Shown here one piece after another: positions 18,708 through 27,501 of a stretch of 64,000 nucleotides of DNA. Position 1 is the stretch's first letter; the number at the start of each line of letters is the position of its first letter. The stretch comes from SIG575 sp045542485 (lineage in GTDB: Bacteria > Bacillota > Clostridia > Oscillospirales > Acutalibacteraceae). The notes below the pieces were generated by a model. The model did no database searches. It had not been told where the DNA came from and worked only from the letters and a program-made list of their open reading frames with translations. Where the stretch lies: the NCBI GenBank assembly GCA_045542485.1, contig JAZQLC010000025.1:62001-126000 (forward strand). The letters run 5' to 3'. The position numbers and the translations under genes were made by a program.

Positions 18708-20078
18708 ATGTCAAAGAAATTCACAAAGTTTCTGAGCATTGTTCTGTGCTTGGCTATTTTTTCCTCAATCGGAATTACAGCTTTTGCAGCAGATACTCAG
18801 GAAAAAACTCTCACAATCAGCAATCCGTATGAAGATGTTATCTGGGAAGGCGAAAATGCATGGACAGGATACAGAGGTAGCCTCCATACTCACTCAACAT
18901 ACAGTGACGCTACTGTAACACTTAAAGAAATGGTTATGGAATATTATAATCAGGGCTTCGGCTTCCTTGGTATGGCTGACCATTCAGTTACAGGCGTAGA
19001 ATGGAACAAGGCTCCCAAACAGGCAGCTCTTTACTACTACCAGTATCTTATCGGCTACACAATGGAACACCTTACAGATGAAGAGTATCAGGGCGTTATC
19101 AGCGGTACATATCCTATGGCTGACGGCTCAAAGCGTTCCTTCGGTCTTACTTGTATTACAGGTGCAAACGAGCTTAACGGCATCACACTTACAAAAGGTC
19201 ATGTTGTCGGCTATGGTCTTGCTCCCGGTGTAGGTACAGGTCACGCAGGTCTTGAAAACGGACACCGTGAGGCAGTTGAATTCGCAGAAGAAAACGGCGG
19301 TTATTCAGTTATTGCTCACCCCGGTGACTGGATTGATACAAGAGAAGGCGTAAACGATCCCAAATTCATTGATTACTTCGCAAAGATTTTCCTTGACTAT
19401 GACTCATGTCTCGGTATGGAAGTTTTCAACGAAACAAATAACGCAACTCCTTGGGACAGAAACCTCTGGGATAATATCCTTATGGAAACACTTCCCTACG
19501 GCAGAATGGTATGGGGCTACTCTAACAGTGATGCTCACTCTCTCGACAAGGTTGACTCATCATTCAGCATATTTATGATGCCTGAAAACACAGCAGAAAA
19601 TGTTAAGAAAACAATGTATAACGGTAATTTCTTTGCTGTTACAAGAAAGGTTCACGATAACCCCGTTCTTGGCCCTGAAACAACAATTGATGTTATGAAT
19701 CAGAATCTGCCTATTCCTATGGCGACAAATGTTGTTGTAGACGGCACAACAATCACAATGGATGTTGAAAACGCACAGTATGTTCAGTGGATTGCAAACG
19801 GCAAAATTGTTGCCAAAACAACTGTTGACGGCACAGGAACATCAACAATCGACCTTTCAACAATTGAAGGTTCAGAGGATTTCCTCTATGTACGTGCTGA
19901 AATCTTCGGTGAAGGCGGTTGCGCAGCAAGTCAGCCGTTCGCAATTGATAACGGCACAGAAAAGCTTGATTATGAAAAGGATGAATCACTTCCTGCAAAG
20001 CTTGAATACTATTGGTATCGCTTTATGAGCTGCAGATTCTTCATCCTCTTCCAGGAGCTTTACAGAGCTATTGTATAA
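18708..20078 (+). CDS. secreted PHP-domain phosphoesterase-like protein
   Basis: 456 residues from the ATG at 18708, preceded by AAAGGAG. A signal peptide (KKFTKFLSIVLCLAIFSS, cleavage near AFA) leads into a PHP domain with its metal ligands: LHTHSTYSDA near residue 62, ADHS near 97, IAHPGDW near 203 and NSDAHSLD near 273. PHP domains hydrolyse phosphate esters with a trinuclear metal site. A beta-rich segment follows, and the protein ends in an aromatic, hydrophobic helix (YYWYRFMSCRFFILFQELY) that could tether it to the membrane. It is monocistronic: upstream is the divergent deoD, downstream a terminator. Substrate unknown. Confidence 0.8.
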   Translation: MSKKFTKFLSIVLCLAIFSSIGITAFAADTQEKTLTISNPYEDVIWEGENAWTGYRGSLHTHSTYSDATVTLKEMVMEYYNQGFGFLGMADHSVTGVEWNKAPKQAALYYYQYLIGYTMEHLTDEEYQGVISGTYPMADGSKRSFGLTCITGANELNGITLTKGHVVGYGLAPGVGTGHAGLENGHREAVEFAEENGGYSVIAHPGDWIDTREGVNDPKFIDYFAKIFLDYDSCLGMEVFNETNNATPWDRNLWDNILMETLPYGRMVWGYSNSDAHSLDKVDSSFSIFMMPENTAENVKKTMYNGNFFAVTRKVHDNPVLGPETTIDVMNQNLPIPMATNVVVDGTTITMDVENAQYVQWIANGKIVAKTTVDGTGTSTIDLSTIEGSEDFLYVRAEIFGEGGCAASQPFAIDNGTEKLDYEKDESLPAKLEYYWYRFMSCRFFILFQELYRAIV

Positions 20079-20100
20079 CGGAGCCTTACCGACAATAAAT

Positions 20101-20132
20101 AATCCCCGATGAGTACACACTCATCGGGGATT
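20101..20132. terminator. bidirectional terminator
   Basis: A 14-base perfect stem (AATCCCCGATGAGT and its complement) with loop ACAC, followed by TGAATTTTTA. It lies between the convergent PHP gene and cytidylate-kinase-like gene. Confidence 0.9.
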
Positions 20133-20139
20133 TGAATTT

Positions 20140-20757
20140 TTATCTGTAATTTTCAATTGCACTTCTGAGTACCTGAACAGCACCCTCAATTCCTATTGTT
20201 CCGCTGTTTATTGTGATATCGTAATTTCTTGCATCGCCCCAGTCCTGTGAGCCGTAAAACTGATTGTGACGGATTCTTGCTTTATCTTTTTTCTTCACGA
20301 TATCCGATGCGTCTTCTTTTGCGATGTTGTCGATTCTGATTGCTCTCTCGCAACGCTTTTCAAAATCTGCGCAAATGAAAATGTTGAAGCAGGGGAATTG
20401 ATTCTTGAGAATATAGTCGGCACATCTGCCTACGATTACGCAGGAGCCTTCTTTGGCCAGGTCTTTTATAATTTTGGCCTCAGCCTGGAAAACCTGGTCT
20501 GAAAGGGACTGGCCGTAGTGGGAAACCATATTGCCGAAGGTGTATGTGTTTGTTGCAAGGTTGAAAAGCAGACTGCTTGTGACTCTCTGTTCTTCCTTTT
20601 CGATGAACTCAGCACAGAAACCGGTTTCTTTTGCTGCTTTGTCGATGATTGCTTTGTCATAAAACGGTATGCCCAGCTCCATAGCGAGTTTTTCTCCGAT
20701 TTCACGACCACCTGAACCGTATTCACGGCTTATTGTTATAATGAGATTGTTTTTCAT
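20140..20757 (-). CDS. cytidylate-kinase-like family protein
   Basis: 205 residues from the ATG at 20757 (MKNNLIITISREYGSGGREI), which has AAAGGAG upstream. The open frame runs a further 116 codons but without a start signal. The N-terminal P-loop variant SREYGSGGREIG and the block GSCVIVGRCADYIL place it in the AAA_26/Cmk-like family that is common in Clostridia. These proteins are distinct from true Cmk, and their substrate has generally not been shown. Divergent from ligA across 117 bases. Confidence 0.82.
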   Translation of the reverse strand: MKNNLIITISREYGSGGREIGEKLAMELGIPFYDKAIIDKAAKETGFCAEFIEKEEQRVTSSLLFNLATNTYTFGNMVSHYGQSLSDQVFQAEAKIIKDLAKEGSCVIVGRCADYILKNQFPCFNIFICADFEKRCERAIRIDNIAKEDASDIVKKKDKARIRHNQFYGSQDWGDARNYDITINSGTIGIEGAVQVLRSAIENYR

Positions 20758-20874
20758 AGTGTGATCTCCTTTCTTTTTGTGCTGATTACAAATATATATT
20801 ACCATAAAACTTGAAAAATGGCAATAATAATGGTAAAATACATACATATAAGAATGTTTAAAGGTGAGATTTTT

Positions 20875-22845
20875 ATGACTTTGAAAGAGGCTGAAATCAG
20901 GGCAGGTGAGTTGAGGGGTTTTCTCAACTATCACAGTAAAAAATATTATGTTGATGATGACCCTCAGATTTCCGACTTTGAATATGATAAGGCTCTGAGA
21001 GAACTTGAGAATCTTGAAAACGATTTCCCGTCGGTGCAGACACCGGACTCTCCTACACAGAGAGTCGGCGGAATGGCAGACAACCGTTTTGAAGAGGTTG
21101 TTCATGCGGTGCCTATGGAAAGTCTTCAGGATGCGTTCAGTTTTGATGAGCTGAGAAGCTTTGAAAGTAAAATCGACGGCGATGTGACATATGTTGTAGA
21201 GCCGAAAATTGACGGTCTTTCCGTCTCTCTTGAATACCGTGACGGCGTTTTTGTCAGAGGCTCAACGAGAGGTGACGGACAGGTGGGTGAAGATGTTACC
21301 GCAAACCTGCGCACGATAAAAACAATTCCCCTGAAGCTTGAGGAGAAAGTTCCTTTTCTTGAAGTCAGAGGCGAGGTATATATGCCCAGAGAGGTTTTTA
21401 TATCTCTCGTTGAAAAGCAGGAAATTAACGGTGAAAAACCCTTTAAAAATCCCCGTAATGCCGCTGCAGGTTCGTTGAGACAAAAGAATTCGAAGATTGC
21501 TGCGGAAAGAAACCTGAGTATCTTTGTGTTCAATATTCAGCAGATTGAGGGCAAGGAAATCACATCTCATAAAGAATCTCTTGATTATCTCAGGACACTC
21601 GGCTTCAGAACGGTACCTTTCTATAACGAATATTCTGATTTTGATGATGTTCTTAAAGAGATTGACCGAATCGGTAATGAAAGAGGAAATCTTCCTTTTG
21701 ACATTGACGGTGCAGTAATCAAGGTCAACGACTTTGAAAAACGACAGGCTCTCGGCTCTACATCAAAATTCCCTAAATGGGCAGTAGCGTATAAGTATCC
21801 CCCTGAGGAAAAGGAGACAAAGCTCATTGATATTGAGGTCAATGTGGGCAGAACGGGTGTGCTGACTCCCGTGGCAGTGCTTGAAAGTGTTCTTCTTGCA
21901 GGGTCAACGGTAAGTCGTGCAACTCTCCATAACGAAGATTTCATCAGAGAAAAAGGCGTAGCCATAGGTGACACTGTAATCGTAAGAAAAGCAGGGGATA
22001 TTATACCTGAAATTGTGGCAGTGTCGAAAAAAGGTGAAAATACAGGCGTTTTCCGTATGCCTGAAAGCTGTCCGTCCTGTGGCTCTGTTGTGACGAGGGA
22101 AGAAGACGAAGCTGCAATCAGATGCTCTAATCCTCAGTGCCCTGCACAGCTTCTGAGAAATATTATTCATTTCTGTTCAAGAGACGCTATGGATATTGAG
22201 GGTCTCGGTGAATCTGTGGCTGAGGTGCTGGTGAATGAGGGCTTGGTTAAAAATGCCGCAGACATCTATTATCTGAAGACAGAACAGCTTCTTTCCCTTG
22301 AAAGATTTGCTGAGAAATCTGCCAACAACCTGATTGAGGCAATAGAAAAATCAAAGGAAAATGATTTGTCAAAGCTTCTTTTCGCTTTCGGTATCAGACA
22401 TATCGGCGCAAAAGCCGCAAAGCTTCTTGCAGTGAATTTCGGCACACTTGAGAAGATTATGTGTGCGACAGAAGAAGAAATTCTGCTTATTGACGGTTTC
22501 GGAGAAATAATGGCAGAGAGCGTAGCGGAATTCTTTGCTCTTGAGCCGACAAAGAAAATGGTCGAAGAAATGAAGGGTGCAGGGGTGAATATGAATTCTC
22601 TCACCGAGGTCAAGGACAATCGCTTTGCAGGTATGACTTTTGTGCTGACAGGCACTCTTCCCACTATGTCCCGTTTTGAGGCCTCTGAAATTATTGAAGG
22701 TTTTTCGGGTAAAACATCTTCTTCCGTTTCCAAAAAGACAACCTATGTTCTCGCAGGTGAGGAGGCAGGGTCAAAGCTTACTAAAGCGCAGTCTCTCGGA
22801 ATCACAATCATAAGCGAAGAAGAGTTTAAAGAAATGATAAAATAA
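20875..22845 (+). CDS. ligA: NAD-dependent DNA ligase LigA
   Basis: 656 residues from the ATG at 20875 (AAGGTGAG upstream). Domains run in the standard order: Ia NAD-binding (YYVDDDPQISDFEYD), the adenylation domain with the lysine of VEPKIDGLS near residue 110, the OB fold, and a four-cysteine zinc finger (CPSCG...CSNPQC). A helix-hairpin-helix region and a C-terminal BRCT domain (FAGMTFVLTGTLPTMSR onwards) complete the protein. It seals nicks in replication and repair. Ends in a strong terminator; no operon partner. Confidence 0.97.
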   Translation: MTLKEAEIRAGELRGFLNYHSKKYYVDDDPQISDFEYDKALRELENLENDFPSVQTPDSPTQRVGGMADNRFEEVVHAVPMESLQDAFSFDELRSFESKIDGDVTYVVEPKIDGLSVSLEYRDGVFVRGSTRGDGQVGEDVTANLRTIKTIPLKLEEKVPFLEVRGEVYMPREVFISLVEKQEINGEKPFKNPRNAAAGSLRQKNSKIAAERNLSIFVFNIQQIEGKEITSHKESLDYLRTLGFRTVPFYNEYSDFDDVLKEIDRIGNERGNLPFDIDGAVIKVNDFEKRQALGSTSKFPKWAVAYKYPPEEKETKLIDIEVNVGRTGVLTPVAVLESVLLAGSTVSRATLHNEDFIREKGVAIGDTVIVRKAGDIIPEIVAVSKKGENTGVFRMPESCPSCGSVVTREEDEAAIRCSNPQCPAQLLRNIIHFCSRDAMDIEGLGESVAEVLVNEGLVKNAADIYYLKTEQLLSLERFAEKSANNLIEAIEKSKENDLSKLLFAFGIRHIGAKAAKLLAVNFGTLEKIMCATEEEILLIDGFGEIMAESVAEFFALEPTKKMVEEMKGAGVNMNSLTEVKDNRFAGMTFVLTGTLPTMSRFEASEIIEGFSGKTSSSVSKKTTYVLAGEEAGSKLTKAQSLGITIISEEEFKEMIK

Positions 22846-22861
22846 TATAAATTCAACCTTT

Positions 22862-22901
22862 GGGTCGTTCTCCCACTTTGTGGGAAAACGGCCCTTTTTT
22901 T
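22862..22901 (+). terminator. terminator of ligA
   Basis: The outer stem GGGTCGTT / AACGGCCC encloses an inner stem CCCAC / GTGGG with a TTT loop, then seven T. This is a strong intrinsic terminator. Confidence 0.92.
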
Positions 22902-23036
22902 ATGATTTTTTTGTATTTGCGAAAAAACGGAATGGTGTCAGTTTACATATTTTTACGAATTTTCGCATCGTTTTTTCGGCTTGTAAAAAAAGTCCTGAAA
23001 ATGGCTATAAATTAAGGATTTTTCTTTAAAAAACTG
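22902..23036. other. AT-rich gap before the dcw promoter
   Basis: The whole 342-base gap between ligA and mraZ lacks any credible reading frame. This first part is AT-rich with no repeat or hairpin that I can support; the rest holds the promoter, the MraZ operator and DnaA-box-like sites listed separately. Confidence 0.5.
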
Positions 23037-23065
23037 TTGACTTTAAAGATGTTTGGGTGTATAAT
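23037..23065 (+). promoter_or_regulatory. promoter of the dcw (mraZ) operon
   Basis: TTGACT (23037-23042), a 17-base spacer, then a perfect TATAAT (23060-23065). No other strong promoter is seen before the ftsZ upstream region, so it likely drives mraZ through ftsQ. Confidence 0.85.
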
Positions 23066-23066
23066 G

Positions 23067-23113
23067 GTGGAGATTAGTGGAGATGAAACCCAAAAAGTGT
23101 GACGAAGTGGGAG
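23067..23113 (+). promoter_or_regulatory. MraZ operator: GTG boxes on a 10-base grid
   Basis: GTGGAGAT occurs at 23067 and 23077, GTGTGACG at 23097 and GTGGGAGA at 23107. The four boxes fall exactly on a 10-base grid with the register at 23087 empty (it reads AACCCAAAAA). MraZ proteins are known to bind tandem TGGG- or GTG-type boxes with about one helical turn spacing just after the -10 of this operon. The boxes cover the expected transcription start, so binding would block transcription. Confidence 0.75.
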
Positions 23114-23122
23114 ATTTCCACG

Positions 23123-23143
23123 TTTTCCACAGAGTTTTCCACA
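23123..23143 (+). promoter_or_regulatory. two DnaA-box-like sites in the mraZ leader
   Basis: TTTTCCACA occurs at 23123-23131 and 23135-23143. It fits the relaxed DnaA-box form TTWTNCACA, one base off TTATCCACA, and a partial third copy (ATTTCCACG) begins at 23114. The second copy can also pair with GGAAAAC at 23152 to form a 7-base hairpin before the mraZ ribosome site. DnaA binding is an inference; the repeats are seen directly. Confidence 0.4.
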
Positions 23144-23187
23144 CTCGCTTCGGAAAACACTGAAATCAACTAAAAGGAGGGATAAAG

Positions 23188-23625
23188 ATGGACGATTTCG
23201 TAGGAAAGTATTTTCATTCGCTTGACTCAAAGTCAAGGTTGGTTATACCTGCTGCTTTCAGAGAAAAACTTGGTCAGGATTTCATAATTGCCAAGGATTT
23301 CGGCGGCCGTATGTGTCTGAGCCTTTATCCCTGGGAAGAATGGGAGCAGATTAAACTCCGCATAGCAGCAAGGTCATCTACCGCAGAGGCGAGAAGACAG
23401 CGCGAGAAGGTTTATGACAGAGTTGATGAATGCTCAATGGACCCGCAGAATCGTGTTATCATCAAAGACTTTTTCAAAAGGTACGGAAAGCTTGGCAAGA
23501 ATGTTGTTATTTCAGGTCACGGATCGAAGATTGACATCTGGGATGAGGAAGTATGGAACTCCTTGCATAGCGACGAAGAAGATTATGCACCTATTTTCTC
23601 TGATGAAGATGATATGAACTATTAA
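23188..23625 (+). CDS. mraZ: transcriptional regulator MraZ
   Basis: 145 residues with two AbrB-like MraZ repeats. The first is around DSKSRLVIPAAFREKLG (residues 13-29) and the second around DPQNRVIIKDFFKRYGKLG (about 88-106). An acidic tail ends the protein. MraZ is a ring-forming DNA-binding protein that represses its own division/cell-wall operon. The site AAAGGAGGG lies 8 bases before the ATG. Its likely operator is in the leader directly upstream. First gene of the dcw cluster. Confidence 0.96.
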   Translation: MDDFVGKYFHSLDSKSRLVIPAAFREKLGQDFIIAKDFGGRMCLSLYPWEEWEQIKLRIAARSSTAEARRQREKVYDRVDECSMDPQNRVIIKDFFKRYGKLGKNVVISGHGSKIDIWDEEVWNSLHSDEEDYAPIFSDEDDMNY

Positions 23626-23642
23626 ACTGCTGAGGTACTCAA

Positions 23643-24584
23643 ATGGATTCCGAAATTAATTTTAAACACATTTCAGTTTTTTATAATGAAGCAGTTGACG
23701 CGCTTGATATAAAGCCTGACGGCATTTATTTTGATTGCACCGGCGGCGGAGGCGGACACTCTTCCCTTATCGCATCTAAACTGACGACAGGTCACCTTTA
23801 TACAATTGACCGTGACCCTGACGCAATCAGAGTTCTTACTGAGCGTTTTAAGGACAACGACAAGGTAACGGTTGTCAACAGCAGATTTTCAAGAATCAGA
23901 AGTATCCTTGAAGAACAGGGTGTTCAGAAGGTCGACGGAATTCTTGCTGACCTTGGCGTTTCTTCATATCAGCTCGACACGGGGGAGAGAGGCTTCTCTT
24001 TCCACACTGATGCACCTCTTGATATGCGTATGAGTAAAGAGGGACTTTCGGCAAGAGACGTTGTGAATACATATTCTGTTTCAGAGCTTACGAAAGTCAT
24101 CTCACTGTACGGCGAAGAGAAGTTTGCAAGAAACATCGCAAACAACATTGTAAAACACAGAAATGAAAAAGAAATCGAAACAACTCTTGAACTTGCTGAG
24201 ATTATAAAGGAGGCATACTCGCCTGCTGCCAGAAGAAAAAGCGGACATCCGGCGCGTAAAACTTTTCAGGCAATAAGAATTGAAGTAAACAAAGAGTTAG
24301 AGGAGCTTAAGAACTCGCTTGATGATATGTTCGCATCCCTGAAAGTGGGAGGCAGAATCGCAATCATCACATTCCATTCCCTTGAGGACAGAATCGTGAA
24401 GGTTAAGTTCAACGAATTTTGTTCAGGCTGTACTTGTCCGCCTGAATTTCCCGTATGTGTGTGCGGAAAAACTCCCGAAGGCAGATTGCCTTTTAAAGTG
24501 ACAGAACCTACTGAGCAGGAAACAGAAGAAAATCCCAGAGCAAGAAGTGCAAAGCTCAGAGCAGTAGAGAGAATAAAAGAATAA
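23643..24584 (+). CDS. rsmH: 16S rRNA (cytosine(1402)-N(4))-methyltransferase RsmH
   Basis: 313 residues. It has the SAM-binding FDCTGGGGGHSSLIAS near the start, then DGILADLGVSSYQLD, the insert RDVVNTYSV, and the conserved KTFQAIRIEVNKELE and ITFHSLEDRIVK blocks. It methylates C1402 of 16S rRNA in the decoding centre. Normal length, second gene of the dcw cluster, 17 bases after mraZ. Confidence 0.97.
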   Translation: MDSEINFKHISVFYNEAVDALDIKPDGIYFDCTGGGGGHSSLIASKLTTGHLYTIDRDPDAIRVLTERFKDNDKVTVVNSRFSRIRSILEEQGVQKVDGILADLGVSSYQLDTGERGFSFHTDAPLDMRMSKEGLSARDVVNTYSVSELTKVISLYGEEKFARNIANNIVKHRNEKEIETTLELAEIIKEAYSPAARRKSGHPARKTFQAIRIEVNKELEELKNSLDDMFASLKVGGRIAIITFHSLEDRIVKVKFNEFCSGCTCPPEFPVCVCGKTPEGRLPFKVTEPTEQETEENPRARSAKLRAVERIKE

Positions 24585-24620
24585 AGATTAAAAAAGCTTT
24601 GGAAGAGAAAGGTGAAGAAA

Positions 24621-25079
24621 ATGGCAGAATTTATGTATGACCTCGATATGTTTGATGACGGCACGTCAGCCCCTCAGCCTATTCCTGTAAAAAAAGAAGA
24701 GAAGCCTAAAAGAAAATTACGAGTGCTTGACGACACTCCTCAGGTAAAACGAGAAAAACTTGAAAGAGCAGAAAAACGAGATTATCTGAAGATGTTTCTG
24801 GTTATCGCAGCTTCACTGATGATGTTTGCAATCGTCGGTTCATTTGTCGGTCTCGGAGCATATATAAATTGTATAGAGCATGATATTGCTGAAACGAGAG
24901 CTGAACTTGACATCGCCAAAAGTCAGTACGCCATCCTCAGTCTCAAGAAAGAATCAATGATTTCCTTTGATGAAATCAGAAAGATGGCAGAAGACAAAGG
25001 TATGATTCAGCGTGACAGATATCAGGTTACATACTTCGACTTGTCTGAAGGAGACTATGGCGTCGTTAATCCTGATTGA
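24621..25079 (+). CDS. ftsL: FtsL-like cell division protein
   Basis: 152 residues from the ATG at 24621, preceded by AAAGGTG; an in-frame GTG nine bases earlier is less likely. It has a charged cytosolic N-terminus of about 60 residues, a single membrane helix (MFLVIAASLMMFAIVGSFVG) and then an extracytoplasmic heptad-rich coiled coil. That is the plan of FtsL/DivIC proteins, which bind FtsQ and activate septal wall synthesis. Sequence identity in this family is low, so the name rests on architecture and on position between rsmH and the division PBP. Confidence 0.82.
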   Translation: MAEFMYDLDMFDDGTSAPQPIPVKKEEKPKRKLRVLDDTPQVKREKLERAEKRDYLKMFLVIAASLMMFAIVGSFVGLGAYINCIEHDIAETRAELDIAKSQYAILSLKKESMISFDEIRKMAEDKGMIQRDRYQVTYFDLSEGDYGVVNPD

Positions 25080-25098
25080 TGTAAATGTAATAAAATCA

Positions 25099-25163
25099 GC
25101 GGCATGGAATACTATTTATATTACTCATTAAGTGGTGTATAAATCAGAAAATTCCTTTGCCGC
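25099..25163 (+). other. long-range hairpin before the PBP gene
   Basis: In the 147-base gap after ftsL, GCGGCA (25099-25104) pairs with TGCCGC (25158-25163), and GGAA (25106-25109) with TTCC (25152-25155). This gives a 10-base stem around a 42-base AT-rich loop. It has no T run, so it may stabilise or process the long message rather than end it. Confidence 0.35.
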
Positions 25164-25226
25164 ATTAATTGTTATTTAGAGGTATTGAATAGCTGACAAA
25201 AATTTGTTTACAGGAGGAGAAATAAT

Positions 25227-27485
25227 ATGTCTACGAAGCAGACAAATGAAAATAAATTTACAGTAAGAGCGTTAATTGTAATGGTTCTGATTGTCGGTGC
25301 ATTTTTCGGTTCATGCATATTTTATCTCGGCTATGTTCAGCTGGGACTGGGCGAAGAATACAGAGCAAAAGCAGAAGCAAATCAGCTCAGGGATTCTGAA
25401 ATTTCTGCCGAACGCGGCGTGATTTATGACAGAAACGGTAAAGAACTTGCCAAGAGTGCATCAGCGTGGAAAATTGTTGTGTATCCCAACAAAATGGCTG
25501 ATTGCAAGGAAGCAAGAGAGGTTGTTATCAAAAAACTTGCAGAAGTGCTTGATCTCAGCGAAGAAACAGTAAGAGCAAAAGCAGAAATGTCACAATACGG
25601 AAGTATGATTGTGAAATACCGTGTTGAAAAGGATGTAAGAGACGAAATTCTCGCCCTTCTTGATACTGCTTGTTATAAAACCTTAGATGACGACGGAGAG
25701 GAAGTAGTATATAAATATTCAAGCTATGTGGGCATCGAAAACGATGTAAAGAGGTATTATCCCTATAACTCATTTGCATCAACAGTTCTTGGCTTTACAG
25801 GAAACAACGATGTCGGCACAGGCGGACTTGAACTTCAGTATAACTCAATTCTCACCGGTACACCCGGCAGAAAGATAACTGCAGTTGCCGGCAGTGGTGA
25901 ATCAATGCCCTCAGAATATGAGACAGTTACGGATGCCGTGCAGGGAACAAGTCTTGTCACAACGCTTGACGAAACAATTCAGCGTTATCTTGAAGAAGGT
26001 CTCGACCAGTCTATCAGGGATACACAGGCTGAATATGCATACGGAATTATTATGGATGTAAATACAGGTGCAATCCTTGCTATGTCAAGTAAGCCTGACT
26101 ACGACCTTAATAATCCTTACATAATCACAAGTGAGACGGTCAGAGAGCATCTTGATGAAATCACTGATGAAAGAGCAAAAGAAGAAGCAGAGACCAATGC
26201 GTGGTTCAATCAGTGGAAAAACAGAACAATTTCCGACACCTATGAGCCCGGTTCAGTTTTCAAAATCATAACTGCTGCTGCAGCTCTTGAAGAAAACATC
26301 TGGGATATGTCAAGAACATATGTCTGCGGCGGTGCAATTCAGGTTGATGACAGAAGAATGCATTGTTCTCACCGTGAGGGTCACGGAACACAGACCTTTT
26401 CTCAGGCGTTTGCAAATTCCTGCAACCCCTTCTTCATTCAGCTTGGCCTTGATATGGGTGTTGATAACTTCTTCAAATATTTCGAGGCATTCGGTTTTAC
26501 TGAAAGAACGGGCATTGACCTTCCCTCTGAGCAGCTCGGTATGTATCACTCAGCAGCAAGTATGAAGAAAACAAAGGTGCAACTTGCATCAAGCTCATTC
26601 GGTCAGTCGTTCACGGTAACTCCCATTCAGACAATTACGGCAGTTTCAGCCATCGCAAACGGCGGTAAACTCCTTAAACCCTATATTGTTTCCAAAACAC
26701 TTGACCCCGACGGAAACATTATTTCAGAAACAAAGCCCGTTGTTAAAAGACAGGTAATTTCTGAAAACACTGCGAAAATCATCACAGATATGATGGAAGA
26801 CGTTGTATCTTCAGGTACAGGTCAGAACGCATACGTTGCAGGTTACAGAGTTGCAGGTAAAACCGGTACATCTGAAATTCTTGAGGAGCCAGGCGAGTAT
26901 GTGGCATCGTTTGCCTGTTTTGCACCTGCTGACGAGCCTCAGATAGCGATGCTTATCGCGGTCAAAAAGCCCGTAGGCGAGTATTACGGCAGCCAGATTG
27001 CAGCCCCTGTTGCTGCTGACATTATGCAGAAGGTTATGGTTTACCTTAATGTTGAGCCTAAGTATACAGAAGAAGAAATCAAACACGTTGACAGAAACGC
27101 TGACAATGTTGTGGGTAAGAGTGTGGATGATGCGAAAAAGACACTTACCGATTCAGGCTTCAATGTAAGGGTTGTGGGTAACGGCACAAAGGTAGTTGAG
27201 CAGGTGCCCTCATCAAACCAGACAATTTCAGCAAACGGTACAGTTATTCTTTACACCGAAAAGGATGCAGAAAAGCAGGTCACAACAGTACCGAACTTTA
27301 TCGGTATGACCGTAAATCAGGTATACTACGCTGCAAATCAGGCAGGTGTGAATGTATCAATTGTGGGTAACGCCGCATCAAGCAGCTTCATTTCATATAA
27401 GCAGGATAAAGAAGCGAATACATCGGTTTATTGTGGCGATACTATTGTCGTATATTTCAAATCAACATCATCAGATGCAGAATAA
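25227..27485 (+). CDS. division penicillin-binding protein (PBP2B/FtsI/SpoVD class) with PASTA domains
   Basis: 752 residues. A membrane helix (about 11-36) leads to a PBP dimerisation domain starting SAERGVIYDRNG. The transpeptidase domain has S-x-x-K in PGSVFKI near residue 342, S-x-N in ANSCNPF near 397 and K-T-G in AGKTGTSE near 545. Two PASTA domains follow at the C-terminus (about 622-680 and 690-750). It crosslinks septal peptidoglycan together with FtsW. Both the vegetative PBP2B and the sporulation SpoVD share this layout; with a single copy in the dcw cluster I assign the division role. Confidence 0.93.
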   Translation: MSTKQTNENKFTVRALIVMVLIVGAFFGSCIFYLGYVQLGLGEEYRAKAEANQLRDSEISAERGVIYDRNGKELAKSASAWKIVVYPNKMADCKEAREVVIKKLAEVLDLSEETVRAKAEMSQYGSMIVKYRVEKDVRDEILALLDTACYKTLDDDGEEVVYKYSSYVGIENDVKRYYPYNSFASTVLGFTGNNDVGTGGLELQYNSILTGTPGRKITAVAGSGESMPSEYETVTDAVQGTSLVTTLDETIQRYLEEGLDQSIRDTQAEYAYGIIMDVNTGAILAMSSKPDYDLNNPYIITSETVREHLDEITDERAKEEAETNAWFNQWKNRTISDTYEPGSVFKIITAAAALEENIWDMSRTYVCGGAIQVDDRRMHCSHREGHGTQTFSQAFANSCNPFFIQLGLDMGVDNFFKYFEAFGFTERTGIDLPSEQLGMYHSAASMKKTKVQLASSSFGQSFTVTPIQTITAVSAIANGGKLLKPYIVSKTLDPDGNIISETKPVVKRQVISENTAKIITDMMEDVVSSGTGQNAYVAGYRVAGKTGTSEILEEPGEYVASFACFAPADEPQIAMLIAVKKPVGEYYGSQIAAPVAADIMQKVMVYLNVEPKYTEEEIKHVDRNADNVVGKSVDDAKKTLTDSGFNVRVVGNGTKVVEQVPSSNQTISANGTVILYTEKDAEKQVTTVPNFIGMTVNQVYYAANQAGVNVSIVGNAASSSFISYKQDKEANTSVYCGDTIVVYFKSTSSDAE

Positions 27486-27501
27486 TGGCGAGGTGAAAAA
27501 T

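Noticed and set aside
20758..21105. Upstream extension of the cytidylate-kinase-like protein
   Set aside because: The extra 116 codons lie over the ligA promoter and N-terminus and have no coding character; the internal ATG has AAAGGAG.
25104..25142. 12-codon reading frame MEYYLYYSLSGV between ftsL and the PBP gene
   Set aside because: No ribosome-binding site, and it lies in the loop and arm of a hairpin.
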